Under the pieces are notes generated by a model, which saw only the letters and a list, made by a program, of their open reading frames with translations, was not told the origin of the DNA and made no database searches. From contig JAAONU010000001.1 in assembly GCA_012932295.1 (NCBI GenBank), positions 58,315,693 to 58,379,692 on the forward strand: a stretch of 64,000 nucleotides of DNA. The letters are read 5' to 3'. Position 1 is the first letter of the stretch; every line of letters starts with the position of its first letter. Shown here in pieces: positions 34,247 to 47,100 of this stretch. Source of the stretch: Cyclina sinensis (Eukaryota > Mollusca > Bivalvia > Venerida > Veneridae). A program made the position numbers and the translations under genes.

Positions 34247-36810
34247 AAATGGCTATTGAAAATACAATTCAGACTTAACTTTCGGGGGAAACTTCATAAC
34301 AGTTATCAATTTATAACGTAATCCAAAATACAGTATCAAACATTTTGCTATAAAATGGCTGGAAGACTTGCGGCCATACTTCTCCTGTATCATTGAGATA
34401 TCGTGTGAGCTACTTCTACTCTATATCAAACGAAAAGTGTAATAATAATTGGAAAGTATAAACATATTGTAGTCAAGAATACCATATGCAGTTATTGATA
34501 TGTGTTAGATACTATTGAATGTTTGTAAATATTTACCCTTATTAAAAAGATTGTAAAATATGTTACATATTATGCCTTCTGAACCAAGTGAAAGCATTTC
34601 TTGAGTTTATTGAAATGCAGCTGTTACCTGTTTTGCTTAGGGTATATATCTTACTAGGAAACAGTTTCAAAGAAGCCTTAAAAGCCCTTACTCAGTCCTA
34701 ATACTGTATCAAGATTACTGTAATAAAACATTTAAGGATATATATATATTGTTGTACATATATCAACACTTTTAGAAATGTATTCTTTTATCTTATGCTT
34801 GTATTGCTTGATTTTATTCAATTATTTTCACATATATTAACTCTTGGTTTGATAAAATAAAAACAGTTACAACTGCTTTGGGTTTTACTGATTTTCTGTT
34901 ACTAATTTCAACAAACCTACGTAATTCCCCTGCACTCCATCGTTACCATCTTCGTAATCACCGAAAACGAATGGAAAGTGCTTATGACAAAATAAACTTG
35001 TATCAGTCTGACGTATAAGACAATTGATCCATGTTTCTTTACAGTTGTAAAAAGAGGTTATATTTCAAGAGAAAACTTTGGGTGAGGGGCTAGGGAAGAC
35101 ATTTAGCAGTGTATTTTTTGTTTATCCGCCCGCTCGTTCATGAGTGAAGCCTTGTTTGGCTTACTTTCCTGTAAGAAAGCATATTAGACCAATGCTTTCC
35201 AAGAAATGAATAGTTGAAGTGTACAACGACTGAAACCTCGGTTGAGGACCTTCTTTGCCATTTCTACAAAATGAAATAGTGTGAACAGTTTACCTCGACA
35301 ATGTATGCGAAAAGCATCAAAGGGACGCTTAATTAGGCCCTAAAAAAAGGGACGTCGGAATTATATTTATTTCAATGACACCGGACAGCACTTTTTTTCA
35401 TGTCGCCGAATTTCGGTTCCAAACTTCTTATCCCGTTTATTTTATGCAGACCTAGCTCTGCAAAAGAAAAGCTGTAAGATCTGTACCTTGGCAGAATTGT
35501 TGCAAATTTGAAATCTGTTTACCTGCGAAAAACGTCATTTGCGAAAACATTCTTATAGTAAGTGATGAAATACTTATTGTGCCAGTTCGCCGAGTTTTGA
35601 TCACTGACACTCTTAAATACCTCACTAATTTTTCATGGCGTATAAGACGCAAAATTCACCAGTTACAGTTAAAAATTCAGTCGGAAACCTACGTTGCTAC
35701 ACCAAGTTTCTTTGTGGCAATAATTTGAATGTCGATGTCGAGACGAGCGTATTATGTTGCCGAAACAAGGCTGGGAAAATATATATATATATTAGAATTA
35801 GTTCTTTTAATTGATTAAATTAGAATATAATATTTAATCTAGTTTTAGATAATAAAATAAATGCATGCAGAGTAGAGACAGAATAGCGCCATTCATTCTA
35901 ATGTTTTGGTTGAAATTCATTTGCTTTGGAGACTTAGGATAAACTATGTTGTCTGTATAATAATGATAAATTTACCAAAGACTTTGTTTTATCGAGTGGG
36001 GTTTCTTTTATATGTATTCAACTGAAATAAATTTGAAATACATCATTAAGTATTAATCGTAATTAAACGTCTGAAATCTAGCATATCCTCCCTCGCCATC
36101 CCCCCTTATCGATTTACAGGGTCCTTGTTCTTTTCACACTGATAAATGTCTTTTGGCAGACACACATCGTGACTAGCACGAACACACGCGTAAGCACATA
36201 CAGAGTAGTTGAGTCACTAGTTTTTTAATAAGATGGAAGAAAATATACACAACGCATCTTTTTAAATATTTTAATATCAACTCATTCATAAAATACTTTC
36301 ATAAACACTTATATACAACAAATAAAATATAAAAATAAAACTTTTTCAACATGTATGAAGCAAACTTAAAATAATATTTTATTTTTTCAATCACTTTAAA
36401 TTATCACTTCTAATGAACCATGTTTTTATCTTTCAAAAAGGCTGAATACTATGAGCACAGTTTAATTTTCTTGCCTGAATGTATCAATGACCTTAGTCAA
36501 AGATCTATAATAGCATTTTAGGTCTTTGCCTTACTTTAAAAAGGCAATTATTTTTTTACAATTTAGGTATTTACTATAATCATCTCCAGCATTTTGTCAA
36601 GAAAACTCAATTTTCATCAAAATCTTTGGTCATGCAAACTTATTTTAAAAGAAAAAGCACCAAATTAAACTATAGTACAAATCCTAGGTTACATATCACA
36701 GTTGATTTTTATAAAGGTTGAAATTCATCAAAACCACGAATTTCAAACGAGGCTTTTGTTGTTGAGTTTAAAGGTAATAAAAAGAACAGTCACTGTCACT
36801 GTAAGCTGAC

Positions 36811-37040
36811 AATGCCCCCGAAGTGGTGCCTTGACCTTAAAGCTGAGGACCAGTCATTCAGGGATCAAGGTCAAATAAATATAGGTCAATGGGAAGATGT
36901 TTTTCAAAGGGGTTTTGTGTCCAAATATGAGGTATATCCACTTACTATTAAGGAAGTTCTTCTTCCTCTTCCAATACTGTACATAACCCTCTCTGTTACG
37001 GACAGTTCAAAAACTATTTGCCTCCCTTTGGCGGCACAAA
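36811..37040. repeat. Short-TIR dispersed repeat, copy B
   Basis: This is the counterpart of 19,650-19,866. It starts AATGCCCCCGAAGTGG and ends CCTTTGGCGGCACAAAAAG, and has lost the GACGGATGG stretch before the end. Confidence 0.55.
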
Positions 37041-37684
37041 AAGAAACCTACGTATATTTATAACAAAATCTACAACTTTCTGAAAATCTATCATCCTCTA
37101 TGTCATTTATCATTTGTTCACAATTAAATGTTTTTCATATCCTGTGGTCCGATTAAAATAAGAAATAAGTTAAAACTGGTACATTTTACTTTTAAGTATA
37201 TACAGACCAACATCTTTCAGTTTTTCATAATTACATAAGACTACAGAGTATGATTAACTAAACATCCACTTGAAATATAAACATAGTTTAGACAGTGTCA
37301 GCTGACAAACTAACAGCATTTCATTTTGATACAGCACTGTATCATAGTAAAATCAAATAAAAGAACTTTGTATATACAGTGCCTAGAAAAATATTGAAGC
37401 TGAAGTGCCTGCCTTCAGACTGAAACTAATGTCAGCAAATGTCTGAATAATCAGAGAAATCAACATCTAGAAACAGAGAGAGAGACAGAGGTTTTCATTT
37501 TCAATGTCTGTATTCATTTCTTTGTTCTTAACAAAGCCAAACAATTCTTCCGCAAGATACATGTTACTGTTAATCATATAAGAAAAGTTTAAATGTAATT
37601 TTGACAAACTGATACTAACTGAATTACAGACTTTAAGACTTTTTTGGGCAAGATTTAAAACAGTCTTTAAAACTTGTTTTAACT

Positions 37685-37795
37685 TTTGTGGGGTTGGATA
37701 AATCATATACCCAGGAATGGACTCAAACCTACCACTCCTTGCTGGCAAGTCAAATGCTCTAAAGTTACCCAAGCAGGCAATAATACAGGAGTGAC
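37685..37795 (-). repeat. tRNA-derived SINE relic, copy B
   Basis: It is the partner of the relic at 20,520-20,640, with the same B-box-like GGTTTGAGTCCATTCC on the minus strand. Confidence 0.5.
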
Positions 37796-38116
37796 TGTAT
37801 CATCCAATCATTATTCCTGTGACATTACTTGTATTGCAGTTCGGTAATACTTGCATACATTACTTTCTTTAGACCTTGATTCAACAACACTGATTCAATT
37901 GTGCAGTGGGTTTCAGTATATAACCGACATGTCAGAAATGGAAAAGCTCCCAACAAAAATTGAAAATAAGGCTGTACTTACTGAGCTGTTTATGTTACAT
38001 GTATGGGAAAATCCTTCATAAATGTGTAAGCTTTGGACATTGTGAACACTGCATAGAGATACAACATATTTCATAAAACAGATCTTTTTAACTAATATTT
38101 GTTCTGTAGTATTTGA

Positions 38117-41100
38117 TCAAAATAATGTCTGTTTAAAATTCTGTCCAAAGACTGCTTGAAATTTTCCGCTACAAGCGTACACTATCATCATCACTGTCAT
38201 CAATCTTTCTGTTATCATTCTCAAATCATCCCTGCTATCACCTTGGTCATTATCATATCCATAATTCACCTGTGGCACGTTTGGATGTGGTGCACCATTT
38301 ATAGCTGTGGCTTGTACAATCTTACCATTGGAAACTGTTATTGATTCAAGCTCATCATCAAACTTACCAGCCTTTTCAGCTTCTAAAACAATTAAGATAA
38401 TTGTGAATACCAAAGTTTCTACTTCCTTTGAATTTACATACGAAATGTCACACACACAAATCAACAAGACTTGATAGTGTTTTCACTTCAGACTGTAAAA
38501 CAATTATTTTCTTCCTTCTCCTATTTTAAGTTCTTGCAGTGTCATATATTTTAAAAGCTTTGTTGACTTTCCATAAACTTTTGTAACAATTAGTAGTGTT
38601 TAACCACTCTACTACTACAGTACATTTAAACAATTATTTTCAAATACAATTATGTCATGCTGTAAGTACCTGCCACAAAGATTACTATAATAAGAATAAG
38701 ATTAGTGACTGGCACTCAGTTTTGCAAAGATTGATAAGGTATGGTCCACTTAATGGTATTTTTCTTGGCAACATGACCAATGGAAGTTGGGTACAGCACA
38801 GACATTCTCAGGAAGATAAAAATAGTCGAATTGTTTTGATGGAAAATGGGATTATGAGTCTTCAGAAGTTAAGCTCAGAACATATAACCTAGTTGCACAA
38901 GTTCGATCCCCTACATCTCCTTTAACTTTACTGATTGTCTTTTGCATGAAACCTTAAATAGACTCCCCATATATCTGTGCTATATATACTAAGCATGTAA
39001 AAAAACAAGGAGTGTGTCTTGAATGGGATACTTTCTGTACCTTGCACACTCACCCACAACCTAAAATTACTAAACCCTTCAAGGAGTTTTGATCATATGG
39101 TATTTGCAACTGGAAAAATACTGAACTGTGATTGAGTCAGTCTGGGATGGAGTCAATTTTTTATTGAGTCAATCTGTGATTAAGTATGTCTGTAATCAGT
39201 CAATCTGTGAATGAGTCAGATGAAGTCATTCTGTGACTGAGTCAATCAGTGATAAACTAAGTCTGTGACTGAGTCAGTCAGTGATGGAGTTGTTCTAAAT
39301 GCTGGGAATCACATGACTAAATTTGGAAAAAAATGGCCACCAGACACCGTCAATTCGCCTAAAAATCAGGTAAGTCTGTTTTGTTATCACACTGGTCAGC
39401 TTTTTACCTTTCCTATCATATGGCCCCTTCTAAGCGCTGTATTCGGCTATACAACTCTCTTCATAGAACAGACAAGTTTTGGAAAACACTTCGACAAAAA
39501 TTAGATTGAGAGAGCACCAAAATTTGTTTTCAGCAATCTAATTTTTGTCGAAGTGTTCTCCAAAACTTGGCCGTTCTATGATGAGGTTTTTATAGCTGGG
39601 GAAAGCGCTTGGAAGGGACCATATGCTAGGATAGGTAAAAATCTGACCAGAGCTATAACAAAAGAGACATACCTGATAAAGTACCGATTTTTTAGGCGAA
39701 TCGACGGTGTATGGCGCCCATTTTTTTGTGTAAGTTACCAAATTTAGTCACGTGATTCCCCGCATTGACCGAGTCAAACAGTGATTGAGTCATTTTGTGA
39801 TTGAGTCAATCAGTGATGGTTGAGTTAGTCTGTATTTAGACAAACAGAACTAATTTAGAACTAAGTTTACACCAACCTTTTATTTTCCTGATGGATTCTT
39901 CAATGCTATCTCCATATATAATATCTCTGATGTTAGCATTGTCTAGTTCCTTGATTATCTCTGGCTGAAATGGTCAAAGGACAAAACAATTACACTGTGA
40001 AGTTCTAATAAATTCAAATCTTCATTTCAAGCTGACAAGCAAATATCTTGTTTTTTGCAACTCTTATAAACTACTATCAATGCCTGATATACTTGTTTTC
40101 CTTCTAGTTCTAATAATAAAGAAAGTGATTTTAAAAATCACAATAATATTCTGCTAAAAAGATTCAAACCCATGACCTCAGAGTCAGACGCCTGACACTA
40201 CAGGCTTCCAGTCTTTCAATCATTGCCAAGTTTTATTTTAGTTTTGGTATCTGCAGGTCTTTTCTAACACATAAATATGATGTGAATAATTTAGCTGATA
40301 CATTCTACCATGACAATGCTGGTTCTTTAAGGAGAATTCTTGCAGATTACTGCACTGATGTTAATATATTCTGCTAAATTTCAGCAAATGAAAGCAACAC
40401 TCATACAAAAACTGCCATAGGTAAATGACAACACAAATTGGTAATCTTACCAGCACTCCAGCCATTGAAAAGTGGACACCCTTTCGTCTAAAATCTGCAA
40501 TCACCTCTATAAGACCCTAAACAATTGAAAAACTAAAGTTAACACTTCAGTCTGACATTTAACAACATACCGGCAAATATTTGAGAGATGATAGTTGTAA
40601 GTAGATGCTTCTGAAACTTCAGAAAAAAATCATTTATAGTTTGATAACATACACTGTTGGTTATTGCCTTCAATTTTCAATAACACATTTTATTTGTCTC
40701 TATCTTGTTTATATCAGGACTTGTGTGTCCTAACTATGCAAGGGATGTCCTTGCTAAACCGTGCATAGTTGAAACTCCATCCCTCTGGCAGAAAAATACA
40801 GTAGTTAATACTACTTTCAATTCGAGGCAGCTGAGCGGATTTAAATATTCAGAACTAAAAGCCAAATTTCAGAGAGGGGCACAGCTAGGGCATTTTCAAA
40901 TGCACAGCTAAGGACAACTGGGGTATGGGCTGGGTTGAAGAAGAGGTACTGCCCTTCCCCATACTTGATCTGACTGAAATTGTGAGATTGTAACAAATGG
41001 AATTTCGAAGTACTATTTACAGTTCATAAATATTCAATAAAAATTATTCTTATCCTAGTTCTATCCTTACACCTGTTTCCTGTTTAAAAGCCAATTTATT

Positions 41101-44100
41101 TTTTCTTACATTTACAAACCTTAGCATTCAACAGTACACTTAGATACATCCCTGCCAGACAAATATATAACTTACCATGATTGTAGTGTAGTCAAGTCCA
41201 GAGGCAAGATGCGTGCAATCAAGAATAACTGATCTAGGGGTCTCATCATCTAAAAAAGTCATTAAATTCATTACACAAAAACAATAACTTTCAGATAAGA
41301 AATACATTTCTCATTAGACATTATCTGTTATGTTTATCAATCTGACACTTTTCTTACTATGAGAAGATTTCTAACCAATGTACCATGAATTACTGGAATA
41401 TATTTTGATGTTTTGATGAGTTACTACTTGTGGTAACCACACTAAACAAGTCTCTTATTTTTATTTATTTTTTTTTTCAAATAGATACAGAATATTACAT
41501 AAGAGTTTTAATATGGAGGTCCATATCTCTGTGCTGTTTATGTAATCATGTGAGAAAGATCTTGATCCCCTGTTTATACTTGTTTATAAAATATGTTTTC
41601 ATTTTATAATATATTTGAGTTCTTCCTAGCAGTGATATACATTTACCTCTCTATACATGCCATATGCAGTTACAAAGACCATGTATTACATGATGAGCAG
41701 ATAAGACACGTATACATATGCTTTATGTAATTAGTTTAGTTTAGTTTAGACTCATTTATTTTACATCAATTGTGATACAAGTTCTTACAACTTAGATTCA
41801 TCATGCTCAGTGACTGCTTCCTGGGTTCCATACCAGTATATGCGCAGCATGGAGGAATGAGAATCTCGCCTCTGACGGGATTCGAACCCCCGACCTTCTG
41901 ATCTGGAGCCCTGCGCTCTACCCATGGACCACAGTGCCTCCTATTTGTAATTAACTCAATACATGATGGACAGTCACAAAACAAATCAATTTCATCAGAT
42001 ACAGAATATACCATTAGGAGAGCCATGTAGATAAAAGAAGATTTTCCTCTGATATTTCATAATAATCATTAATAGGTATATTGTAAAGGTATATTTCAAA
42101 TGTCCTTCACAAGAAACATACCTTTGTACATGTATTTCAATATCTTGGTCTGTAGGTATTCCACTGAAGGGAATCTGATTGGTTGATTGAATGTGACAAC
42201 AACGTAGTCCAAATAATTAACCTGAAAACAGAGTGAAAGTACATCAAATACTGAATAACCAATGAACTTGCATCTTACAGATGTAAAAAAAAACAAGTGG
42301 TAAATATGAAAACGTTCTAAGCTCTATATAAAAAAGAAGCAAATAACACTTTTGTATACACTACTCAAAGAGAAACATTAATGTACAGGTCATTTTGAAC
42401 TTTAAACACACAATTCCTATTTTACACAGTTTGAAAACATTTATTCATTTTATTCAATTCATTTAATTGTTTTTTTAACCTGTTAATTCTAAGAACATCC
42501 TAACACAGTGAGTGTCAAGAGTGTTTTGTACATTGTCTTATGACATTTTATGTGAACAGTTGAAAAAAGGATACAATATGATTAATCTTTCTCTTTTGTT
42601 TTAAATCTCTCTTTTAATCATGTCTGAGAAAAATTCTCAGAATAGTGAGAGAGATGACAATGAGAATGTGTTGGGATTGAACTTTGCAACAGCAAGCAAA
42701 ATTTTACAAAAAGTGCAAAAACATAACACACAAGCCTGTATACCATAACCATAATGGAAGTTTAAAATGAGCTTGCAAATTATCAAAATCAAATGAATCA
42801 GATAAATACTGCTGTTCTTCAAAGAATGATCTTTCTATGGTCTTACATTGATTCTTACAGGTCACTTTTACAGATACTTATGGTTGAATTTATTCAGAGA
42901 TATACTGTTGTTTACAGAGATACATGATACACTGTTGAGCACAGAGGGTCAATGCCTACATCAACTGCCCAAATGAAAAAAGAAACATCAGAAATCTGTA
43001 TAAAACCTTTAGAAGTGATCAGAGCAAGCTATATCAACAACGGTGACATCTGAATTCACACTAAATTGCACTCTTTTACATCAGCGAATGACAAAAATGT
43101 CTGGGTGCACAACCCTCCCCCACTAGCTTACTCCCGCCCAAAGGAACTCAACCTAAACTTCCAGTATGCTTTTTCTCTCCTCCAACCTGAAGAAAATGGC
43201 CATACACTTTTGTTTTGGCATGGGTATATGGCCCTGCGATGGTAATCTGAATAATTTGCATGACTTTTGGGACTTACAAAATCTCATTATTCTGAATTGT
43301 TATTGGTGCTTGTGTTCATTCAAGTTGTTCATATCATTATATATTGTAGAACCACATAATGTGATGTGACATGAAGTGATGTGACTAAAAAAATAATCAA
43401 GTAAATTTGACATTTCAAGATAATGGCATCAAAGCTGATGTAATAAACTAATTTCTGCAAACACAAGATATTTTCTGCCTTCCCTCAATTATCATTAAGT
43501 GCTGTCATTGAAAAATGCATATCTTCAAAGGTTACTGAAACATGGATATGGATCACACAACAACCTAACAACTATATTGTGTGCTGCATGTCACATGATA
43601 TGTCGTCAAAGCCATCCACGTTGTGCAAATGGTCAATTGAAATGTTATTATATGCATTGTTTATTCCATTATCAGTGTTCTTTCTGGTAGTCAGAGTGCA
43701 ATTAAAAGTATACAAAGTAATTACAAAGTAGTCCATTATCTGAAAGTAAACAGACCTGAAAATGTAAAATTTGACCACACTGATGATAATCTCATGACAC
43801 ATTTTACTAAATGTTATAAATGTTAGTTTTAAAAGTATATGCAAACTAAACTGAATGTTATAAATTTGATACACAGAATTTGCTAAATGTAGGATCAGTG
43901 GTGAACAAACAATACAGAAATGTAAAGATAAACTGGTGTAAAATATAGATGAAAGTGATATAGCTAAACAAAGCATCACAATAAAACAATGCTTTCCCAT
44001 CCAGACAAATTCAAAAGCACAGTTCTGTAAGTATATCTACATTTGTTTATTTGAAAACAATCCTTGTACAGTAACAGGTACATATAATATATGTACCTGG

Positions 44101-47100
44101 CGGTAATTACACCATACAACTTTCAGTAATGAACAAAGACTTCTTAAGGAAACAAGGTAAAGGGAGACAACTCAGATAATACACAGAATTCATTCCATAT
44201 TCATTTCATTTTTTCCTTATTCTTTTTTGAAAGTAGTAAAAAATAGCTACAAGTTTTCAGAAAACCTCAAAACAGTCTAGACAGAGGTATAAATCTTGTT
44301 CTCTTTTATTCAGAAGTAAGTTTAAAGTTCTAGGATAAAAGATAACAATGAAAGTTTATTCATCTTTCTTATACAGTCATTTGTATGGACATGCAAAATT
44401 TCACCCTTCAAATATATACTGCTTTCACCATTTTCGCCATTTTTAACGCATTCAGAAAAAAACATACAGAACAACTGAGAAATAAACAAATGCTAGAACC
44501 TAAAACCCCTAAAATGAAAACTGTATGATTCCAAACTTAAATTCATCCATTGTGAAAGAAGGTTAAGGGTAAGAGTTTTTGTAGTGTTAGTATAGACAAC
44601 ATTAATTTATCATCGTGCCAACAAAGTACCTGTACTCTGTCCAGTGAATAGAGGTGCCTTCTGTCAGCAGTACTATACACTTTCTTGAGCTAATCAAATA
44701 CCAATTCATAAAACAGTGCATTATTTAATGCAATGTACAAAAATAAAATATTTAAAAAAAATTCATAATGGGTATATAATCAATGACGAAAACCTTAATT
44801 CATCTGACAAATTTCTAGTTTTTCACAATCCTATGAAAAAGAACAAATCTAACACATTTACTGAAGCACTTCATTTTTATTTATCTAACAGAAAGTTCTA
44901 GTAACAATAGATATCAAAAGCTCTGGGGTTGAAGTACTGCTTATATCACAAGTACATTCTAAGAACACATGGTCTAAAAAACACATAATGCACTAGAACA
45001 TAATCTAGTGAGGTAATTTTTCCAGTACTTGATACACAGACAGTCACATACAAAAATATTTGTTTTAACTTGACTTTTACAAATTATATGGGATAATAAA
45101 GCACAGGTCCTTGATATGTTTGTATATTTGGAAGGGGATATTATCTAGTTATACCGGGTATTTAACTGAATACTAGTAAATCATAAAAGATGGGAACTTA
45201 CAGTTATTTTAAGTCTAGCCACTGGATACAGCAACATCAGAAGCTGTATTCCTATACCAACCAAAATACCATACTGAAACAGAAAATAAAAGAATTTATC
45301 AATTCAAACCAGTTATGTACTGCTTAATGTAAACCCAAAACCATGTATCATTTCTTGTCAACATTGAGTACAGCCATTATTGTCTTCCAGTTCTCTACAC
45401 TTGATATGTCAAACTGTAACTGGTCATGTTGGCTAATGCTTTACATGTTTTGACACACTTGTCAGTGTCAAACTGTAACTGGTCATGTTGGCTAATGCTT
45501 TACATGTTTTGACACACTTGTCAGTGTCAAACTGTAACTGGTCATGTTGGCTAATGCTTTACATGTTTTGACACACTTGTCAATGTCAAACTGTAACTGG
45601 TCATGTTGGCTAATGCTTTACATGATTTGACACACTTGTCAACATTGAGTTCAGCCATTATTGTCTTCCAGTTCTCTACACTTGATATGTCAAACTGTAG
45701 CTGGTCATGTTGGCTAATGCTTTACATGTTTTGACACACTTGTCAGTGTCAAACTGTAACTGGTCATGTTGGCTAATGCTTTACATGTTTTGACACACTT
45801 GTCAATGTCAAACTGTAACTGGTCATGTTGGCTAATGCTTTACATGTTTTGACACACTTGTCAATGTCAAACTGTAACTGGTCATGTTGGCTAATGCTTT
45901 ACATGATTTGACACACTTGTCAACATTGAGTTCAGCCATTATTGTCTTCCAGTTCTCTACACTTGATATGTCAAACTGTAGCTGGTCATGTTGGCTAATG
46001 CTTTACATGTTTTGACACACTTGTCAGTGTCAAACTGTAACTGGTCATGTTGGCTAATGCTTTACATGTTTTGACACACTTGTCAATGTCAAACTGTAAC
46101 TGGTAATGTTGGCTAATGCTTTACATGTTTTGACACACTTGTCAATGTCAAACTGTAACTAGTTATGTTGGCTAATGCTTTACATGTTTTGACACACTTG
46201 TCAGTGTCAAACTGTAACTAGTCATGTTGGCTAATGCTTTACATGTTTTGACACACTTGTCAATGTCAAACTGTAACTGGTCATGTTGTCTAATGCTTTA
46301 CATGTTTTGACACACTTGTCAACATTGAGTACAGCCATTATTGTCTACCAGTTCTATACACTTGATATGTCAAAATGTAACTGATCATGTTGGCTAATGC
46401 TTTACATGTTTTAACACACTTATCAACATTGAGTTCAGCCATTATTGTCTATCAGTTCTCTACACTTGATATGCCAAACTGTAACTGGTCATGTTTGCTA
46501 ATGCTTTACATGATTTGACACACTTGTCAACATTGAGTACAGCCATTATTGTCTTCCAGTTCTCTACACTTGATATGTCAAACTGTAACTGGTCATGTTT
46601 ACCAATGCTTTACATGTTTTGATAGACTATTAAAACATTGTTGTTGCCTTGAGTTGAGCTTGTATAAAAAAACTCTGCCCATAGCATTTACATGTCCAGC
46701 CAGCAACCAGTAATTCTAAAAAGAAATGTTCTGTTCTGTTCTAAAACAAGCATACAAATATGATCAAAATAATTTTTCATACTAATCTAAGTAAGTGTGT
46801 ACTTGACCATGACAATAACACTCTTCAGAGAGTCAACATTTAACCAAAATCATGGGGAAAAAGGCATTTGGATGTGTTATGGAAGTGAATACAATGAATT
46901 GAATTAATTAGTATAAATGGCAGATTTTCCAACCTCCTTAAATGTAAAGTTAAAGAAGCAAACAGATAGCTTCAAAACATGACATTTTTGAAAAAAAATT
47001 CTGGATGACCATTACTATGGCAACTGTTTTCTGAAATAGGTTTACTCACACAATGGAATGTTACCTGAATTAATGACAAAAGCTGAATGATGACAGTCAT

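Larger units (their letters stand above)
34180..38116. other. Duplicated non-coding stretch, unit B, with a unit-B insertion
   Basis: It aligns with 17,986-21,028 except for about 920 bp (35,053-35,975) between AAAAAGAGGTTA and TTACCAAAGACTTTG, where copy A is continuous. That insertion has no recognised ends or domain; its 66-codon minus frame (35,452-35,652) is not assigned. Confidence 0.55.

Noticed and set aside
7725..35100. Shared 16-mer CTAGGGAAGACATTTA near 7,727 and 35,091 as a repeat end
   Set aside because: Similarity stops right outside the 16-mer and no partner end was found.
43572..44000. 142-codon hydrophobic minus-strand protein
   Set aside because: It lies inside an intron of the same-strand transporter, is AT-driven in composition, and has no recognisable domain.
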